Positions 53,910-62,500 of a stretch of DNA of 64,000 bases are shown in pieces (the stretch's first letter is position 1; each line of letters opens with the position of its first letter). The DNA is from Pseudomonas nitroreducens. GTDB lineage: Bacteria; Pseudomonadota; Gammaproteobacteria; Pseudomonadales; Pseudomonadaceae. Location of the stretch: assembly GCF_024170165.1 (NCBI RefSeq), contig NZ_JALJXP010000019.1:56139-120138 (forward strand), given 5' to 3'. Both the position numbers and the translations under genes were made by a program. The notes under the pieces are model-generated. The model made no database searches, was not told where the DNA came from, and was given only the letters and a program-made list of their open reading frames with translations.

Positions 53910-55097
53910 GTGCTCACCTCCCAGGTCATCATCATTGGCGCCGGCGCCGCGGGACTGATGTGCGCCATGAGCGCCGCCGCGCGCGGTCGTCAGGTCCTGC
54001 TGATCGACCATGCCAACAAGGCCGGCAAGAAGATCCTCATGTCCGGTGGCGGGCGCTGCAACTTCACCAACATGTACTGCGAGCCGGCCAACTTCCTCTC
54101 GCACAACCCGCATTTCTGCAAGTCCGCGCTGGCGCGTTTCACCCAGTGGGACTTCATCGCCCTGGTGGCCAAGCACGGCGTGCCCTACCACGAGAAGAAG
54201 CTCGGCCAGCTGTTCTGCGATAACAAGTCCAGCGACATCCTCGGCCTGCTGCTGGACGAGTGCGAGCAGGCCGGCGTCGACCTGCGCCTGGACACCTCGG
54301 TCAGCGAGATCGCCCGCCTCGACGAAGGCGGCTACCAGCTGCAGACCAGCCTTGGCCTGATCCGCTGCGAATCCCTGGTGATCGCCACCGGCGGCCTGTC
54401 CATCCCGACCCTGGGCGCCACCGGCTTCGGCTACCAGGTCGCCCGCCAGTTCGGTCACAGCGTACTGCCGACCCGCGCCGGCCTGGTGCCCTTCACCCTC
54501 ACCGACCCGCAGCTCAAGGCGCTGTGCACCGAGCTGTCCGGCACCTCGGTGGAGGACTGCCGCGTCAGCTGCAACGGCCAGAGCTTCGTCGAGAACATCC
54601 TGTTCACCCACCGCGGTCTCAGCGGCCCGGCGATCCTGCAGATTTCCTCGTTCTGGCAGCCCGGCGACACCGTCAGCATCGACCTGCTGCCGCGCATCGA
54701 CCTGCCCGTCTGGCTCGTCGAGCAGCAGCGCGAGCGCCCCAACAGCGAACTGAAGACGCTGCTGGGCGAGCTGTTCACCAAGAAGATGGCCGGCCTGCTG
54801 GCCGAGCAGTGGTTCGTCTCCAAGCCGATGAAGCAGTACACGCCGGCCGAGCTGAAGGTGATCGCCGAGCGCCTGGGCGACTGGCAGCTGGTGCCCGCCG
54901 GCACCGAGGGCTACCGCACGGCGGAGGTCACCCTGGGCGGCGTCGATACCCGCGAGGTGTCCTCAAAAACCCTGGAATCGCTGAAATCCCCCGGCCTGTA
55001 CTTCGTCGGCGAAGTGCTGGACGTCACCGGCCACCTGGGCGGCTTCAACTTCCAGTGGGCCTGGGCCTCGGGCTACGCGGCGGCGCAGTTCGTCTAG
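53910..55097 (+). CDS. BaiN/RdsA-like NAD(P)/FAD oxidoreductase (HI0933 family)
   Basis: Flavoprotein of 395 residues. The FAD-binding motif GAGAAGL is close to the N-terminus (VIIIGAGAAGLMCAMSAAARG), followed by KAGKKILMSGGGRCNFTN, the signature of the HI0933 family. NENILFTHRGLSGPAIL and the C-terminal GEVLDVTGHLGGFNFQWAWASGYAAA complete it. GTG 53910 with CGAGGAATC before it is the start. Members reduce steroid-like or unknown substrates. It is divergent from the YcaO gene. Confidence 0.87.
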   Translation: MLTSQVIIIGAGAAGLMCAMSAAARGRQVLLIDHANKAGKKILMSGGGRCNFTNMYCEPANFLSHNPHFCKSALARFTQWDFIALVAKHGVPYHEKKLGQLFCDNKSSDILGLLLDECEQAGVDLRLDTSVSEIARLDEGGYQLQTSLGLIRCESLVIATGGLSIPTLGATGFGYQVARQFGHSVLPTRAGLVPFTLTDPQLKALCTELSGTSVEDCRVSCNGQSFVENILFTHRGLSGPAILQISSFWQPGDTVSIDLLPRIDLPVWLVEQQRERPNSELKTLLGELFTKKMAGLLAEQWFVSKPMKQYTPAELKVIAERLGDWQLVPAGTEGYRTAEVTLGGVDTREVSSKTLESLKSPGLYFVGEVLDVTGHLGGFNFQWAWASGYAAAQFV

Positions 55098-55136
55098 GGC
55101 AGACGCCCCACGCCGAGGCTTTCGAACGGTAGGACC

Positions 55137-55212
55137 GTAGGGCGCATAACCCGGAACGGGTTATGCGCCGATTGCCTCGCGGCGGATAACGCTGGCGCGT
55201 TATCCGCCCTAC
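55137..55212. repeat. Composite dyad element, copy 4 (locally pairing form)
   Basis: Here the local hairpins are perfect: GGCGCATAACCCG-GAA-CGGGTTATGCGCC and GGCGGATAACGC-TGGC-GCGTTATCCGCC, while the long-range arms carry mismatches. The hairpin stem has changed CCTG/CAGG to CCCG/CGGG on both sides, a compensatory change relative to copies 1-3. Confidence 0.85.
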
Positions 55213-55237
55213 GATCTTCGCCCAGCATCGGCGCCCC

Positions 55238-55287
55238 CTGCAGGAGCGGGCCATGCCCGCGATCGCGCGCATGGCGCGCTCCTGCAG
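55238..55287. repeat. Long REP, almost perfect 50-bp palindrome
   Basis: CTGCAGGAGCG ... CGCTCCTGCAG with GCGATCGC at the middle. Same class as 8206-8251 and 12297-12342. Confidence 0.8.
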
Positions 55288-55452
55288 GTGAGCTCGATTT
55301 CAGAGGTTTACAGGCTGCTGGCAGCAAAGGACGCACGGCTGTCCGGATTCGCTCCCCCGCCCTCGTTGTCCCTCGAAGGCTGCGGATTTCCAATGGCAGG
55401 GAGCGCGACGCACCCCGCACCGCGCGTTGAAATCCCAGCCCAGGAGCCCGCC

Positions 55453-56094
55453 ATGAGCCTCGACCTGAACGGCGTCAAAGTCCCCGACAGCGCCCTTGCC
55501 AAGGCCATCACCGAGATGGTCCGCGACAACGCCACCCCGCTGCTCTTCCACCATTCCTCGCGCGTCTACTACTGGGGCGCCCTGACCGGCGCGCGCAAGG
55601 AACTGAAGTACGATGCCGAGCTGCTCTACGCTGGCGCGATGTTCCATGACATGGGCCTGATGCCGCGCTACTGCAGCCAGTGCGAACGCTTCGAGGTGGA
55701 TGGCGCCGACTGCGCCGCGGAATTCCTGCGCAGCCATGGCATCGCCGAAAGCGACATCGACACGGTGTGGACAGCCATCGCCCTGCACACCACGCCAGGC
55801 ATTCCGCAGCACATGAAGCCGGAGATCGCCCTGGTCACCGCCGGGGTGGAAATGGACGTGCTGGGCATCGCCTACCCGCAGTTCCCCGACGCCCAGCGCG
55901 ACGCCGTGGTCGCCGCCCACCCACGCGGCGGGCAGTTCAAGCAGGACATCCTGCAGGCCTTCTACGAAGGCATCAAAGGCAAGCCGGAAACCACCTTCGG
56001 CAACGTCAAGGCCGACGTGCTGGCGATGAAGGATGCGGACTTCGTGCGCGGCAACTTCTGCGAGGTGATCCTGAATTCCGCCTGGGCCAGCTAG
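55453..56094 (+). CDS. HD-domain protein, cyanamide hydratase-like
   Basis: Metal-dependent HD protein of 213 residues. Conserved points are LLFHHSSRVYYWGAL, ELLYAGAMFHDMGLM (HD doublet), RFEVDGADCAAEFLRSHG and VWTAIALHTTPGIPQHMKPEIALVTAGVEMDVLG. This order (HHSxR, HD, EVDGA, AIALHTxxGI) is close to cyanamide hydratase / DDI-type HD enzymes. ATG 55453 follows CAGGAGCCCGCC. Its stop shares the CTAG sequence with the stop of the convergent LysR gene. Confidence 0.78.
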   Translation: MSLDLNGVKVPDSALAKAITEMVRDNATPLLFHHSSRVYYWGALTGARKELKYDAELLYAGAMFHDMGLMPRYCSQCERFEVDGADCAAEFLRSHGIAESDIDTVWTAIALHTTPGIPQHMKPEIALVTAGVEMDVLGIAYPQFPDAQRDAVVAAHPRGGQFKQDILQAFYEGIKGKPETTFGNVKADVLAMKDADFVRGNFCEVILNSAWAS

Positions 56095-57014
56095 GTCTTC
56101 GCGGCCACCGGCGAGCCCAACACACCGGGTTCGCCCAGCAGTTGCGTCAGCCACTGCATGAAGGCCCGCACCCGCTGCGGCAGGCGGCGATGGGCGTAGA
56201 GCAGGGAGATTTCCATGGGCGGCAACGGGATGTGCTCCAGCACCGCCACCAGGCGCCCTGCCTCCAGGTCATCGAGCACGCCATGGATCGGCACCTGGAT
56301 GATCCCCAGCCCACCCATGGCCGCGCTTTCGTAGGCCTCGGCGTTGTTCACCGACAGCGCCCCGCCCATCGGCACGAAGCGCACCTCGCCGTGGTGCAGG
56401 TACTCGAAGCCCGGAGGCCGCGCGCCCAGTACCGTCACGTAGTGGATCAGCTGGTGTCCGGCGAGGTCGTCCAGTGTCTGCGGCACGCCGTGTTCGGCGA
56501 GATAGGACGGGCTCGCGCAGGTCACCTGCGGGAACTGCCCGAGGCTGCGCGCCACCACCGACGGATCGTTCACTGACCCGACCCGCACCACACAATCGAA
56601 GCCCTCGCGCACCAGGTCGACGCGGCGGTCGGTGCAACTCACCTCCAGCTCCAGCGCCGGATGCCGCGCGAGGAATTCGCCCAGGCGCGGCATCACCAGC
56701 TTGCGCGCCATCACCGTCGGCATGTCCACCCGCAGGCGGCCGCCGAGGGCTTCGTCTTCCTGTCGGAACAGGCCCTGCAACTCGTCGAGCTGGGCCAGCA
56801 TGTCCTTGCTGCGCTCGTAGAGCACCAGGCCGTCCTGGGTTGCAGTGACACGCCGGGTGGTGCGTTGCAGCAGGCGTGTGCCCAGCAGTTCCTCCAGCGC
56901 CTGGATGTGTTCAGACACGGTGGAACGCGGCAGGCCGAGCTGCTCGCCGGCCTGGGTGAAGCTGGCCAGCTCGGTGACGCGGACGAAGGTGCGCAGCAGG
57001 TCGGGGCGGATCAT
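56091..57014 (-). CDS. LysR-family transcriptional regulator
   Basis: Regulator of 307 residues: DNA-binding domain PDLLRTFVRVTELASFTQAGEQLGLPRSTVSEHIQALEELLGTRLLQRTTRRVTATQDG, effector half from about 90. The start at 57014 is the conserved MIRPDLL. Divergent from an SDR gene and facing a 12-bp inverted repeat in the shared promoter. Confidence 0.88.
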   Translation of the reverse strand: MIRPDLLRTFVRVTELASFTQAGEQLGLPRSTVSEHIQALEELLGTRLLQRTTRRVTATQDGLVLYERSKDMLAQLDELQGLFRQEDEALGGRLRVDMPTVMARKLVMPRLGEFLARHPALELEVSCTDRRVDLVREGFDCVVRVGSVNDPSVVARSLGQFPQVTCASPSYLAEHGVPQTLDDLAGHQLIHYVTVLGARPPGFEYLHHGEVRFVPMGGALSVNNAEAYESAAMGGLGIIQVPIHGVLDDLEAGRLVAVLEHIPLPPMEISLLYAHRRLPQRVRAFMQWLTQLLGEPGVLGSPVAAKT

Positions 57015-57038
57015 GGGCGGTTCTCTCTGGGATGCGCC

Positions 57039-57111
57039 GCTTATTGTTCGGCGGTGCCGACCAGTATTTCCGATTCTCGCCGGTTTATCACCAGCCAATC
57101 GAACAATAAGC
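57039..57111. promoter_or_regulatory. Perfect 12-bp inverted repeat in LysR-SDR promoter
   Basis: GCTTATTGTTCG (57039-57050) and CGAACAATAAGC (57100-57111) with a 49-base spacer, between the divergent LysR and SDR genes. Likely two half-operators of the LysR protein, one near each promoter. Confidence 0.6.
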
Positions 57112-57159
57112 TTTCCCTCACTCCCAACCGCTCTCCCCTTACCAGACAGGAGCTTCGCC

Positions 57160-57918
57160 ATGACCCGCAAGATTGCTCTCATCACCGGCGCCAGCCGTGG
57201 CCTTGGCCGCAACGCCGCCCTGCACCTCGCCGCTGCCGGCGCCGACATCATCGGCACCTACCGCAGCCAGGCCGACGAAGCCCAGGCCGTTGCCGCCGAA
57301 ATCGAGCAGCACGGTGGCCGCGCGGTAATGCTGCCACTGGACGTGGCCGACAGCGCAAGCTTCGCCGCCTTCGCCGAGCAGGTCCGCACTACGCTGGGCG
57401 AGACCTTCGGCCGCCAGCACTTCGATTTCCTGGTGAACAACGCCGGCATCGGCCTCTACGGCAGCTTCGCCGAGACCAGCGAAGAGATGTTCGACCAGTT
57501 GCTGAACATCCAGCTCAAGGGCCCGTTCTTCCTGACTCAGAAGCTGCTGCCGCTGATCGCCGACGGCGGCCGCATCCTCAACGTCTCCAGCGGCCTGACG
57601 CGCTTCGCGCTGCCCGGCTACGCCGCCTACGCAACCATGAAGGGCGCCATGGAAACCCTGACCAAATACCAGGCGAAGGAGCTGGGCGCGCGAGGCATCG
57701 CCGTGAACATCCTCGCCCCCGGTGCCATTGAAACCGACTTCGGCGGCGGCCGTGTGCGCGACGACGCCGAGTTGAACAAACAGATTGCCGGCAACACCGC
57801 ACTGGGCCGAGTCGGCCTGCCGGACGACATCGGCTCGGCGATCACCGCCCTGCTCTCCGACGGCGGCCGCTGGATCACTGGCCAGCGCATCGAAGCCTCG
57901 GGCGGGATGTTCCTCTAA
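57160..57918 (+). CDS. Short-chain dehydrogenase/reductase
   Basis: Classical SDR of 252 residues: GASRGLG cofactor motif (residues about 10-16), NNAGIG, catalytic YAAYATMKG with Ser in NVSSGL. GGMFL ends the chain. The divergent LysR gene should control it. Ribosome site CAGGAG. Substrate unknown. Confidence 0.88.
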   Translation: MTRKIALITGASRGLGRNAALHLAAAGADIIGTYRSQADEAQAVAAEIEQHGGRAVMLPLDVADSASFAAFAEQVRTTLGETFGRQHFDFLVNNAGIGLYGSFAETSEEMFDQLLNIQLKGPFFLTQKLLPLIADGGRILNVSSGLTRFALPGYAAYATMKGAMETLTKYQAKELGARGIAVNILAPGAIETDFGGGRVRDDAELNKQIAGNTALGRVGLPDDIGSAITALLSDGGRWITGQRIEASGGMFL

Positions 57919-58335
57919 ACCCCACGACGGCATGACCTGGGCGTAGGAGCGGACTCCGTCTGCGATTGGCTTCCGGCGCGATGTGGAGCTATCGCGGACG
58001 GAGTCCGCTCCTGCGTAGCTCGCCAGTCCGCGGCACAGCGTCTGGCCCGCGGATCTTCTCAAAATCCACAACAAACCTTTACCGCGAAAAAACCTGCAAC
58101 ATTTTGTTACGGCCTCTAGTCTAAAAACGCGCGTGGAAAAGACGAAGCGCTGATTCGGCACAGGCCAGGGACCATTCCCGGCCAGCCGATCCGCACAGCG
58201 CCCCTTGCGGGCCGACTTCGCACCCCCGCTCCGCTCGACTGCCCCGGCACAGAGCGCACCACCGTGAACTGACCTGGCAAGACTCGTCCCTTCCCCCTCG
58301 ACAACGAGCGGACAGGTATTGCCTCAGGAGCCGAA
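57919..58335. other. 417-base region with REP doublet and promoter of the dehydrogenase operon
   Basis: A 73-base REP doublet (57943-58015) is followed by an AT-rich promoter segment (about 58066-58127). The rest up to 58335 is leader, proline/arginine-codon-like but without a supported gene. Confidence 0.6.
57943..58015. repeat. REP doublet, left flank of gluconate-type operon
   Basis: GTAGGAGCGGACTCCGTCTG, a spacer ATTGGCTTCCGGCGCGATGT, then CGCGGACGGAGTCCGCTCCT. Nearly identical to 62089-62161 (3 mismatches over 73 bases). Confidence 0.85.
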
Positions 58336-59082
58336 ATGACCGAACACCCCAAGGGCTTCACCCGGCGCCAGCTGCTGAAGTCGTCCGCCGCCTCCCTCGC
58401 CGTCGGCGCTGCCGCCAGCGCCCAGGCTGCCACCGTGATCGGCACGCCGACATGGCTGCCCTTCGACCACAACGGCCCGCTGCACTACGACAGTCCGGGC
58501 TGGCAGTTCTTCACCGCCGAGGAAGCCACCGAGCTGGAAGCGATAGTCGAGCAGCTGATCCCCGCCGACGAGCTGAGCGTCAGCGGCAAGGACGCCGGTT
58601 GTGCGGTGTTCATCGACCGCCAGCTGGTGAGCGACTACGGCGATTTCGGCCGCCTGTACATGACCGGCCCCTTCACCCCCGGCACGCCGGCCCAGGCCGA
58701 CCAGTCGCCGCTGGTGCCGCGCGAGCGCTACCGCATCGGCCTCGCCGCGCTGGGCAAGTACTGCCAGGGCAGGTTCCAGAAGCATTTCAGCGCCCTGCCC
58801 GGCGAGCAGCGCGACCAGGTGCTGACTGACCTGGAGAAAGGCGCCATCACCCTCGATGGCATCGACGCCAAGCTGTTCTTCCAGCAGGTGCTGGACAACA
58901 CCATGGAAGGCTTCTTCGCCGACCCGATCTATGGCGGCAACCGCGACATGGTGTCGTGGAAGATGCTCGGCTTCCCTGGCGCGCGTTACGACTACCGCGA
59001 CTACATCGCCCTGCACAACCAGAAGCTGGACCTCGTGCCGCTTTCCATCATCGGCAGCTCCGCCTGGACGAAAAAGGGATAA
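58336..59082 (+). CDS. Gluconate 2-dehydrogenase subunit 3 family protein
   Basis: Small subunit of 248 residues. Twin-arginine signal FTRRQLLKSSAASLAVGAAASAQA near the N-terminus, then FFTAEEATELEAIVEQLIPAD, the signature of the subunit 3 family. It carries no cofactor but is required to assemble and export the flavin subunit. First gene of a three-gene operon. Confidence 0.88.
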   Translation: MTEHPKGFTRRQLLKSSAASLAVGAAASAQAATVIGTPTWLPFDHNGPLHYDSPGWQFFTAEEATELEAIVEQLIPADELSVSGKDAGCAVFIDRQLVSDYGDFGRLYMTGPFTPGTPAQADQSPLVPRERYRIGLAALGKYCQGRFQKHFSALPGEQRDQVLTDLEKGAITLDGIDAKLFFQQVLDNTMEGFFADPIYGGNRDMVSWKMLGFPGARYDYRDYIALHNQKLDLVPLSIIGSSAWTKKG

Positions 59083-59089
59083 CCACAGC

Positions 59090-60853
59090 ATGGCCAAGAA
59101 ACTACCCGCCACCGATGTGGTGGTCGTCGGACTCGGCTGGGCCGGCTCCATCATCGCCCATGAACTGGCCGACGCCGGCCTCAACGTCATCGGCTTCGAA
59201 CGCGGGCCCTGGCGCGACACCGCCGCCGACTTCAACCTCGCCTCGGCGGCCGACGAGCTGCGCTACAACCGTCGCCAGGAACTGATGCTGCGCACCCGGC
59301 AGAACACCTGCACGATGCGCAACAAGGAAACCGAAACGGCCCTGCCGATGCGTTCCTGGGGCTCGTTCCACCCCGGCAACGGCACCGGCGGCGCCGGCAA
59401 CCACTGGGCCGGCATCACCTTCCGCTTCCAGCCCGAGGAATTCCGCCTGGCCAGCCACCTGAAGGAGCGCTACGGCAAGGAAGTGCCCGAGGAGCTGACG
59501 CTGCAGGACTGGGGCACCACCTGGGAGGAAATGGAGCCGCACTACGACGCCTTCGAGCGCCTGGCCGGGGTTTCCGGCAAGGCCGGCAACCTCAATGGCA
59601 GCCTCGTCGAGGGCGGCAATCCCTTCGAAGGCGCGCGCTCGCGCGAGTACCCCAACCCGCCCACCGCGCAGACCTACGCCCCGACCCTGTTCGCCGAGGC
59701 CGCGCGCAACCTGGGCTACAAGCCCTTCCCGGTGCCCTCGGCGCTGGCCTCCCAGGGCTACACCAACCAGCTCGGGGTGACCATGGGGCCGTGCACCTTC
59801 TGCGGCTTCTGCACCAACTACGGCTGCGCCAACTATTCCAAGGCCAGCGCCATCGTCAACGTGATGCCGGCGCTGATCCGCAAGCCCAACTTCAGCGCCA
59901 TGACCAACTCCGAAGTGCTCAAGGTCACCCTCGACAGCACGGGCAGCCGCGCTACCGGCATCGTCTATGTCGACTCCAGTGGCGAGGAATGGGAACAGCC
60001 GGCAGACATCGTGGTGGTCGCCGCGTTCATCTTCGAGAACGTGCGGCTGATGCTGCTCTCCGGGGTCGGTGAGCCGTACAACCCGATCGCCAACACCGGC
60101 ACCACCGGGCGCAACTTCGCCTACCAGACGGCCAACAGCGTGAAGCTGTTCTTCAAGGACAAGAACTTCAACCCCTTCATCGGTGGCGGCGCCATCGGCA
60201 TGGGCATCGACGAGTTCAACAACGACAACTTCGACCACTCCGGGCTCGGCTTCGTCGGCGGCGGCAGCACCCGCGTGACGCCCATCGGCGCCGCGCCCAT
60301 CGACTCGCGCCCGACGCCGCCGGGCACCCCGACCTGGGGCGCGAAGTGGAAGAAGGCCACGGTGGAAAGCTACCTGAGCAACATGTCCATCGGCTGCGAA
60401 GCCAGCAGCTACACCACCCGCGGCAACTACCTGTCGCTGGACCCGAACTACAACGATCCCCACGGCCGTCCGCTGCTGCGCATCACCTTCGACTTCCCGG
60501 AGAACGACTTGCGCATGGCGCAGTACTGCACCGACAAGGTCGCCGAGATCGCCCGCAGCATGAATCCGCAGCAGATAGTCCCGGCGCCGCGCAAGGGCCC
60601 CTGGTCCAACACCTCGTACCAGTCCTCGCACATCGTCGGCGGCTTCATCATGGGCGCCGACCCGAAGAACAGCTCGGTGAACAAGCACCTGCAGGTCTGG
60701 GGCGTGCCCAATCTGTTCGTGGTCGGCTCTTCGGCCTTCCCGCAGAACCCCGGCTACAACCCCACCGGCACCGTCGGCGCACTGGCCTTCAAGGCCGCCG
60801 ATGCGATCCGCCGGCTGTACCTGAAACGCCCTGGGGAGATGATCAGCGCATGA
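59090..60853 (+). CDS. FAD-dependent GMC dehydrogenase, large subunit
   Basis: Flavoprotein of 587 residues. FAD motif VVVGLGWAGSIIAHELADAG at the N-terminus. A cysteine set CTFCGFCTNYGC (Cys235, 238, 241, 246) resembles the [3Fe-4S] cluster ligands of gluconate and related FAD dehydrogenases. GMC C-terminal motif GSSAFPQNPGYNPTGTVGALAFKAAD. With the Tat-type small subunit and a tri-heme cytochrome, it should oxidise a sugar or sugar acid in the periplasm. It lacks its own signal and is presumably exported with subunit 3. Starts seven bases after the previous stop. Confidence 0.88.
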   Translation: MAKKLPATDVVVVGLGWAGSIIAHELADAGLNVIGFERGPWRDTAADFNLASAADELRYNRRQELMLRTRQNTCTMRNKETETALPMRSWGSFHPGNGTGGAGNHWAGITFRFQPEEFRLASHLKERYGKEVPEELTLQDWGTTWEEMEPHYDAFERLAGVSGKAGNLNGSLVEGGNPFEGARSREYPNPPTAQTYAPTLFAEAARNLGYKPFPVPSALASQGYTNQLGVTMGPCTFCGFCTNYGCANYSKASAIVNVMPALIRKPNFSAMTNSEVLKVTLDSTGSRATGIVYVDSSGEEWEQPADIVVVAAFIFENVRLMLLSGVGEPYNPIANTGTTGRNFAYQTANSVKLFFKDKNFNPFIGGGAIGMGIDEFNNDNFDHSGLGFVGGGSTRVTPIGAAPIDSRPTPPGTPTWGAKWKKATVESYLSNMSIGCEASSYTTRGNYLSLDPNYNDPHGRPLLRITFDFPENDLRMAQYCTDKVAEIARSMNPQQIVPAPRKGPWSNTSYQSSHIVGGFIMGADPKNSSVNKHLQVWGVPNLFVVGSSAFPQNPGYNPTGTVGALAFKAADAIRRLYLKRPGEMISA

Positions 60854-62076
60854 AGACTCTCCTCTCCCTCGGCACCCTCGCCTTGCTCGGCCTCAACCTG
60901 CAGCCAGCCTTCGCCGGAACGGCAGCGGACTCCTACAACCTGGTGGAAAAAGGCCGCTATCTCGCCGTGCTCGGCGACTGCACCGCCTGCCACACGGTGC
61001 CCGGCCAGGCGCCCTTCGCCGGTGGCGTGGCCATCGAGACGCCGTTCGGCAAGCTGGTGGGTGCCAACATCACGCCCGATGCGGAAACCGGCCTCGGCCG
61101 GTGGAGCTTCGACGACTTCCAGGCAGTGATGTCCACCGGCCACGGGCGCAACGGCAAGCGGCTGTACGGCGCCATGCCCTTCACCGCTTACACCAAGGTG
61201 CGCCGCGAGGACAACCTGGCGCTCTGGGCCTACCTGCAAACCCTGGAGCCGGTGCGCAACCCGGTGGAAAGCAACCAGTTGCCCTTCCCCTTCAGCGTGC
61301 GCACCAGTCTGATCGGCTGGAACTGGCTGAACTTCACCCAGGGCGAATTCGTGCCCTCGCCGGACAAGTCGGCGCAGTGGAACCGCGGCGCCTACCTGGT
61401 GGAAGGCCTGGGCCACTGCGGTACCTGCCACACGCCGAAGAACCTGATCGGCGGTGACGACAACGAGCGCTTCCTCGCCGGCGCCAACCTGCAGGGCTGG
61501 GTCGCCCCGGACATCACCGCCAACCCGCACAGCGGTATCGGCCAGTGGAGCACCGAGGACCTCGTGCAATACCTGAAGACCGGCGCCAACCGCTTCGACA
61601 TCGCCTCCGGCCCCATGGCCGAAGCGGTGGAGAACTCGACCCAGCACTGGCGCGACGAAGACCTGCTGGCCGTGGCGGTGTACCTCAAGGACGGCGCGGC
61701 CGACAAATCGGCAACGACACCGCTGGCGGCCAGCGACGCAGCGATGGTCGCGGGCAAGGCGATCTACGCCGACCGCTGCTCCGCCTGCCACGTGGGCAAC
61801 GGTGCCGGGGTGAAGAACCTGTTCCCGACCCTCGCCGCCGCACCGCTGGTCAACAACGACGACCCGACCTCGCTGATCCGCGTGGTGCTGGCCGGCAGCC
61901 GGGCCGGTGGCACCGATGCTGCACCCACCTCGCCGGCCATGCCTTCGTTCGCCTGGAACCTCGATGACGAGAAGGTCGCCAACGTGCTGACCTACGTGCG
62001 CAACGCCTGGGGCAACGCGGCGGCGCCGGTGACCGCCGGCCAGGTGGCGGACCTGCGCAAGGAGCTGGCGCAGTAA
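60850..62076 (+). CDS. Tri-heme cytochrome c subunit of the dehydrogenase
   Basis: Cytochrome of 408 residues with a signal peptide (MKTLLSLGTLALLGLNLQPAFA) and three CxxCH sites: CTACH (Cys44), CGTCH (Cys190) and CSACH (Cys310), one per domain. It carries electrons from the flavin subunit toward ubiquinone or terminal oxidases. ATGA overlap with the large subunit. The same three-subunit set is known in P. aeruginosa and Gluconobacter gluconate, aldose or sorbitol dehydrogenases, so the exact sugar is not fixed by sequence. Confidence 0.92.
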   Translation: MKTLLSLGTLALLGLNLQPAFAGTAADSYNLVEKGRYLAVLGDCTACHTVPGQAPFAGGVAIETPFGKLVGANITPDAETGLGRWSFDDFQAVMSTGHGRNGKRLYGAMPFTAYTKVRREDNLALWAYLQTLEPVRNPVESNQLPFPFSVRTSLIGWNWLNFTQGEFVPSPDKSAQWNRGAYLVEGLGHCGTCHTPKNLIGGDDNERFLAGANLQGWVAPDITANPHSGIGQWSTEDLVQYLKTGANRFDIASGPMAEAVENSTQHWRDEDLLAVAVYLKDGAADKSATTPLAASDAAMVAGKAIYADRCSACHVGNGAGVKNLFPTLAAAPLVNNDDPTSLIRVVLAGSRAGGTDAAPTSPAMPSFAWNLDDEKVANVLTYVRNAWGNAAAPVTAGQVADLRKELAQ

Positions 62077-62088
62077 GCGGCAATGAAC

Positions 62089-62161
62089 GTGGGAGCGGAC
62101 TCCGTCCGCGATTGGCTTCCGGCGCGATGTGGAGCTGTCGCGGACGGAGTCCGCTCCTGCG
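62089..62161. repeat. REP doublet, right flank of gluconate-type operon
   Basis: Starts 12 bases after the cytochrome stop. It has the same 73-base structure as 57943-58015 and the same orientation, so together they form direct repeats around the operon. Confidence 0.85.
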
Positions 62162-62179
62162 AATCCTGAAAGTGCAGCG

Positions 62180-62500
62180 TCACTTCAGATGCCGTTCGGC
62201 GGCGATCTCCGGCAGGTCGGTGCGGCGCAGGTAGGTCAACAGCGCCTCGTTGAGATTCAGGCGGTCGTGGATGTTCTGCTCGGCGAGGATCTGCAGGCAC
62301 TCGCGGCTCAGGGTCATGACCACCCCGTTCTTCTGCGCCCAGACAAACTCGCAGGCGGGACGGATGCTGTCCTCGGCCACGTCCATGCCGAAGGAATCCT
62401 CGCTGAAACGCACGATGTACTTGCCGGTCTTGAGGTTGAAACCGACGAAGCCGGACAGCCCGTCGGCGGCGTTGCAGATATCGCTGGAAGTGATGGCCAT
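62180..62500 (-). CDS. Conserved small protein, unknown function
   Basis: Protein of 106 residues beginning MAITSSDICNAADGLSGFVGFNLKTGKYIVRFSEDSFGMDVAEDSI. No signal or membrane helix. Start ATG 62500 follows GGGGGCAGC. I recall similar conserved hypothetical proteins in pseudomonads but no function. Divergent from sfnG. Confidence 0.65.
   Translation of the reverse strand: MAITSSDICNAADGLSGFVGFNLKTGKYIVRFSEDSFGMDVAEDSIRPACEFVWAQKNGVVMTLSRECLQILAEQNIHDRLNLNEALLTYLRRTDLPEIAAERHLK

Larger units (their letters stand above)
55098..55452. other. 355-base repeat-bearing gap
   Basis: Contains composite dyad copy 4 (55137-55212), a 50-bp perfect palindromic REP (55238-55287) and 165 bases of leader for the HD protein. 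No gene. Confidence 0.7.
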
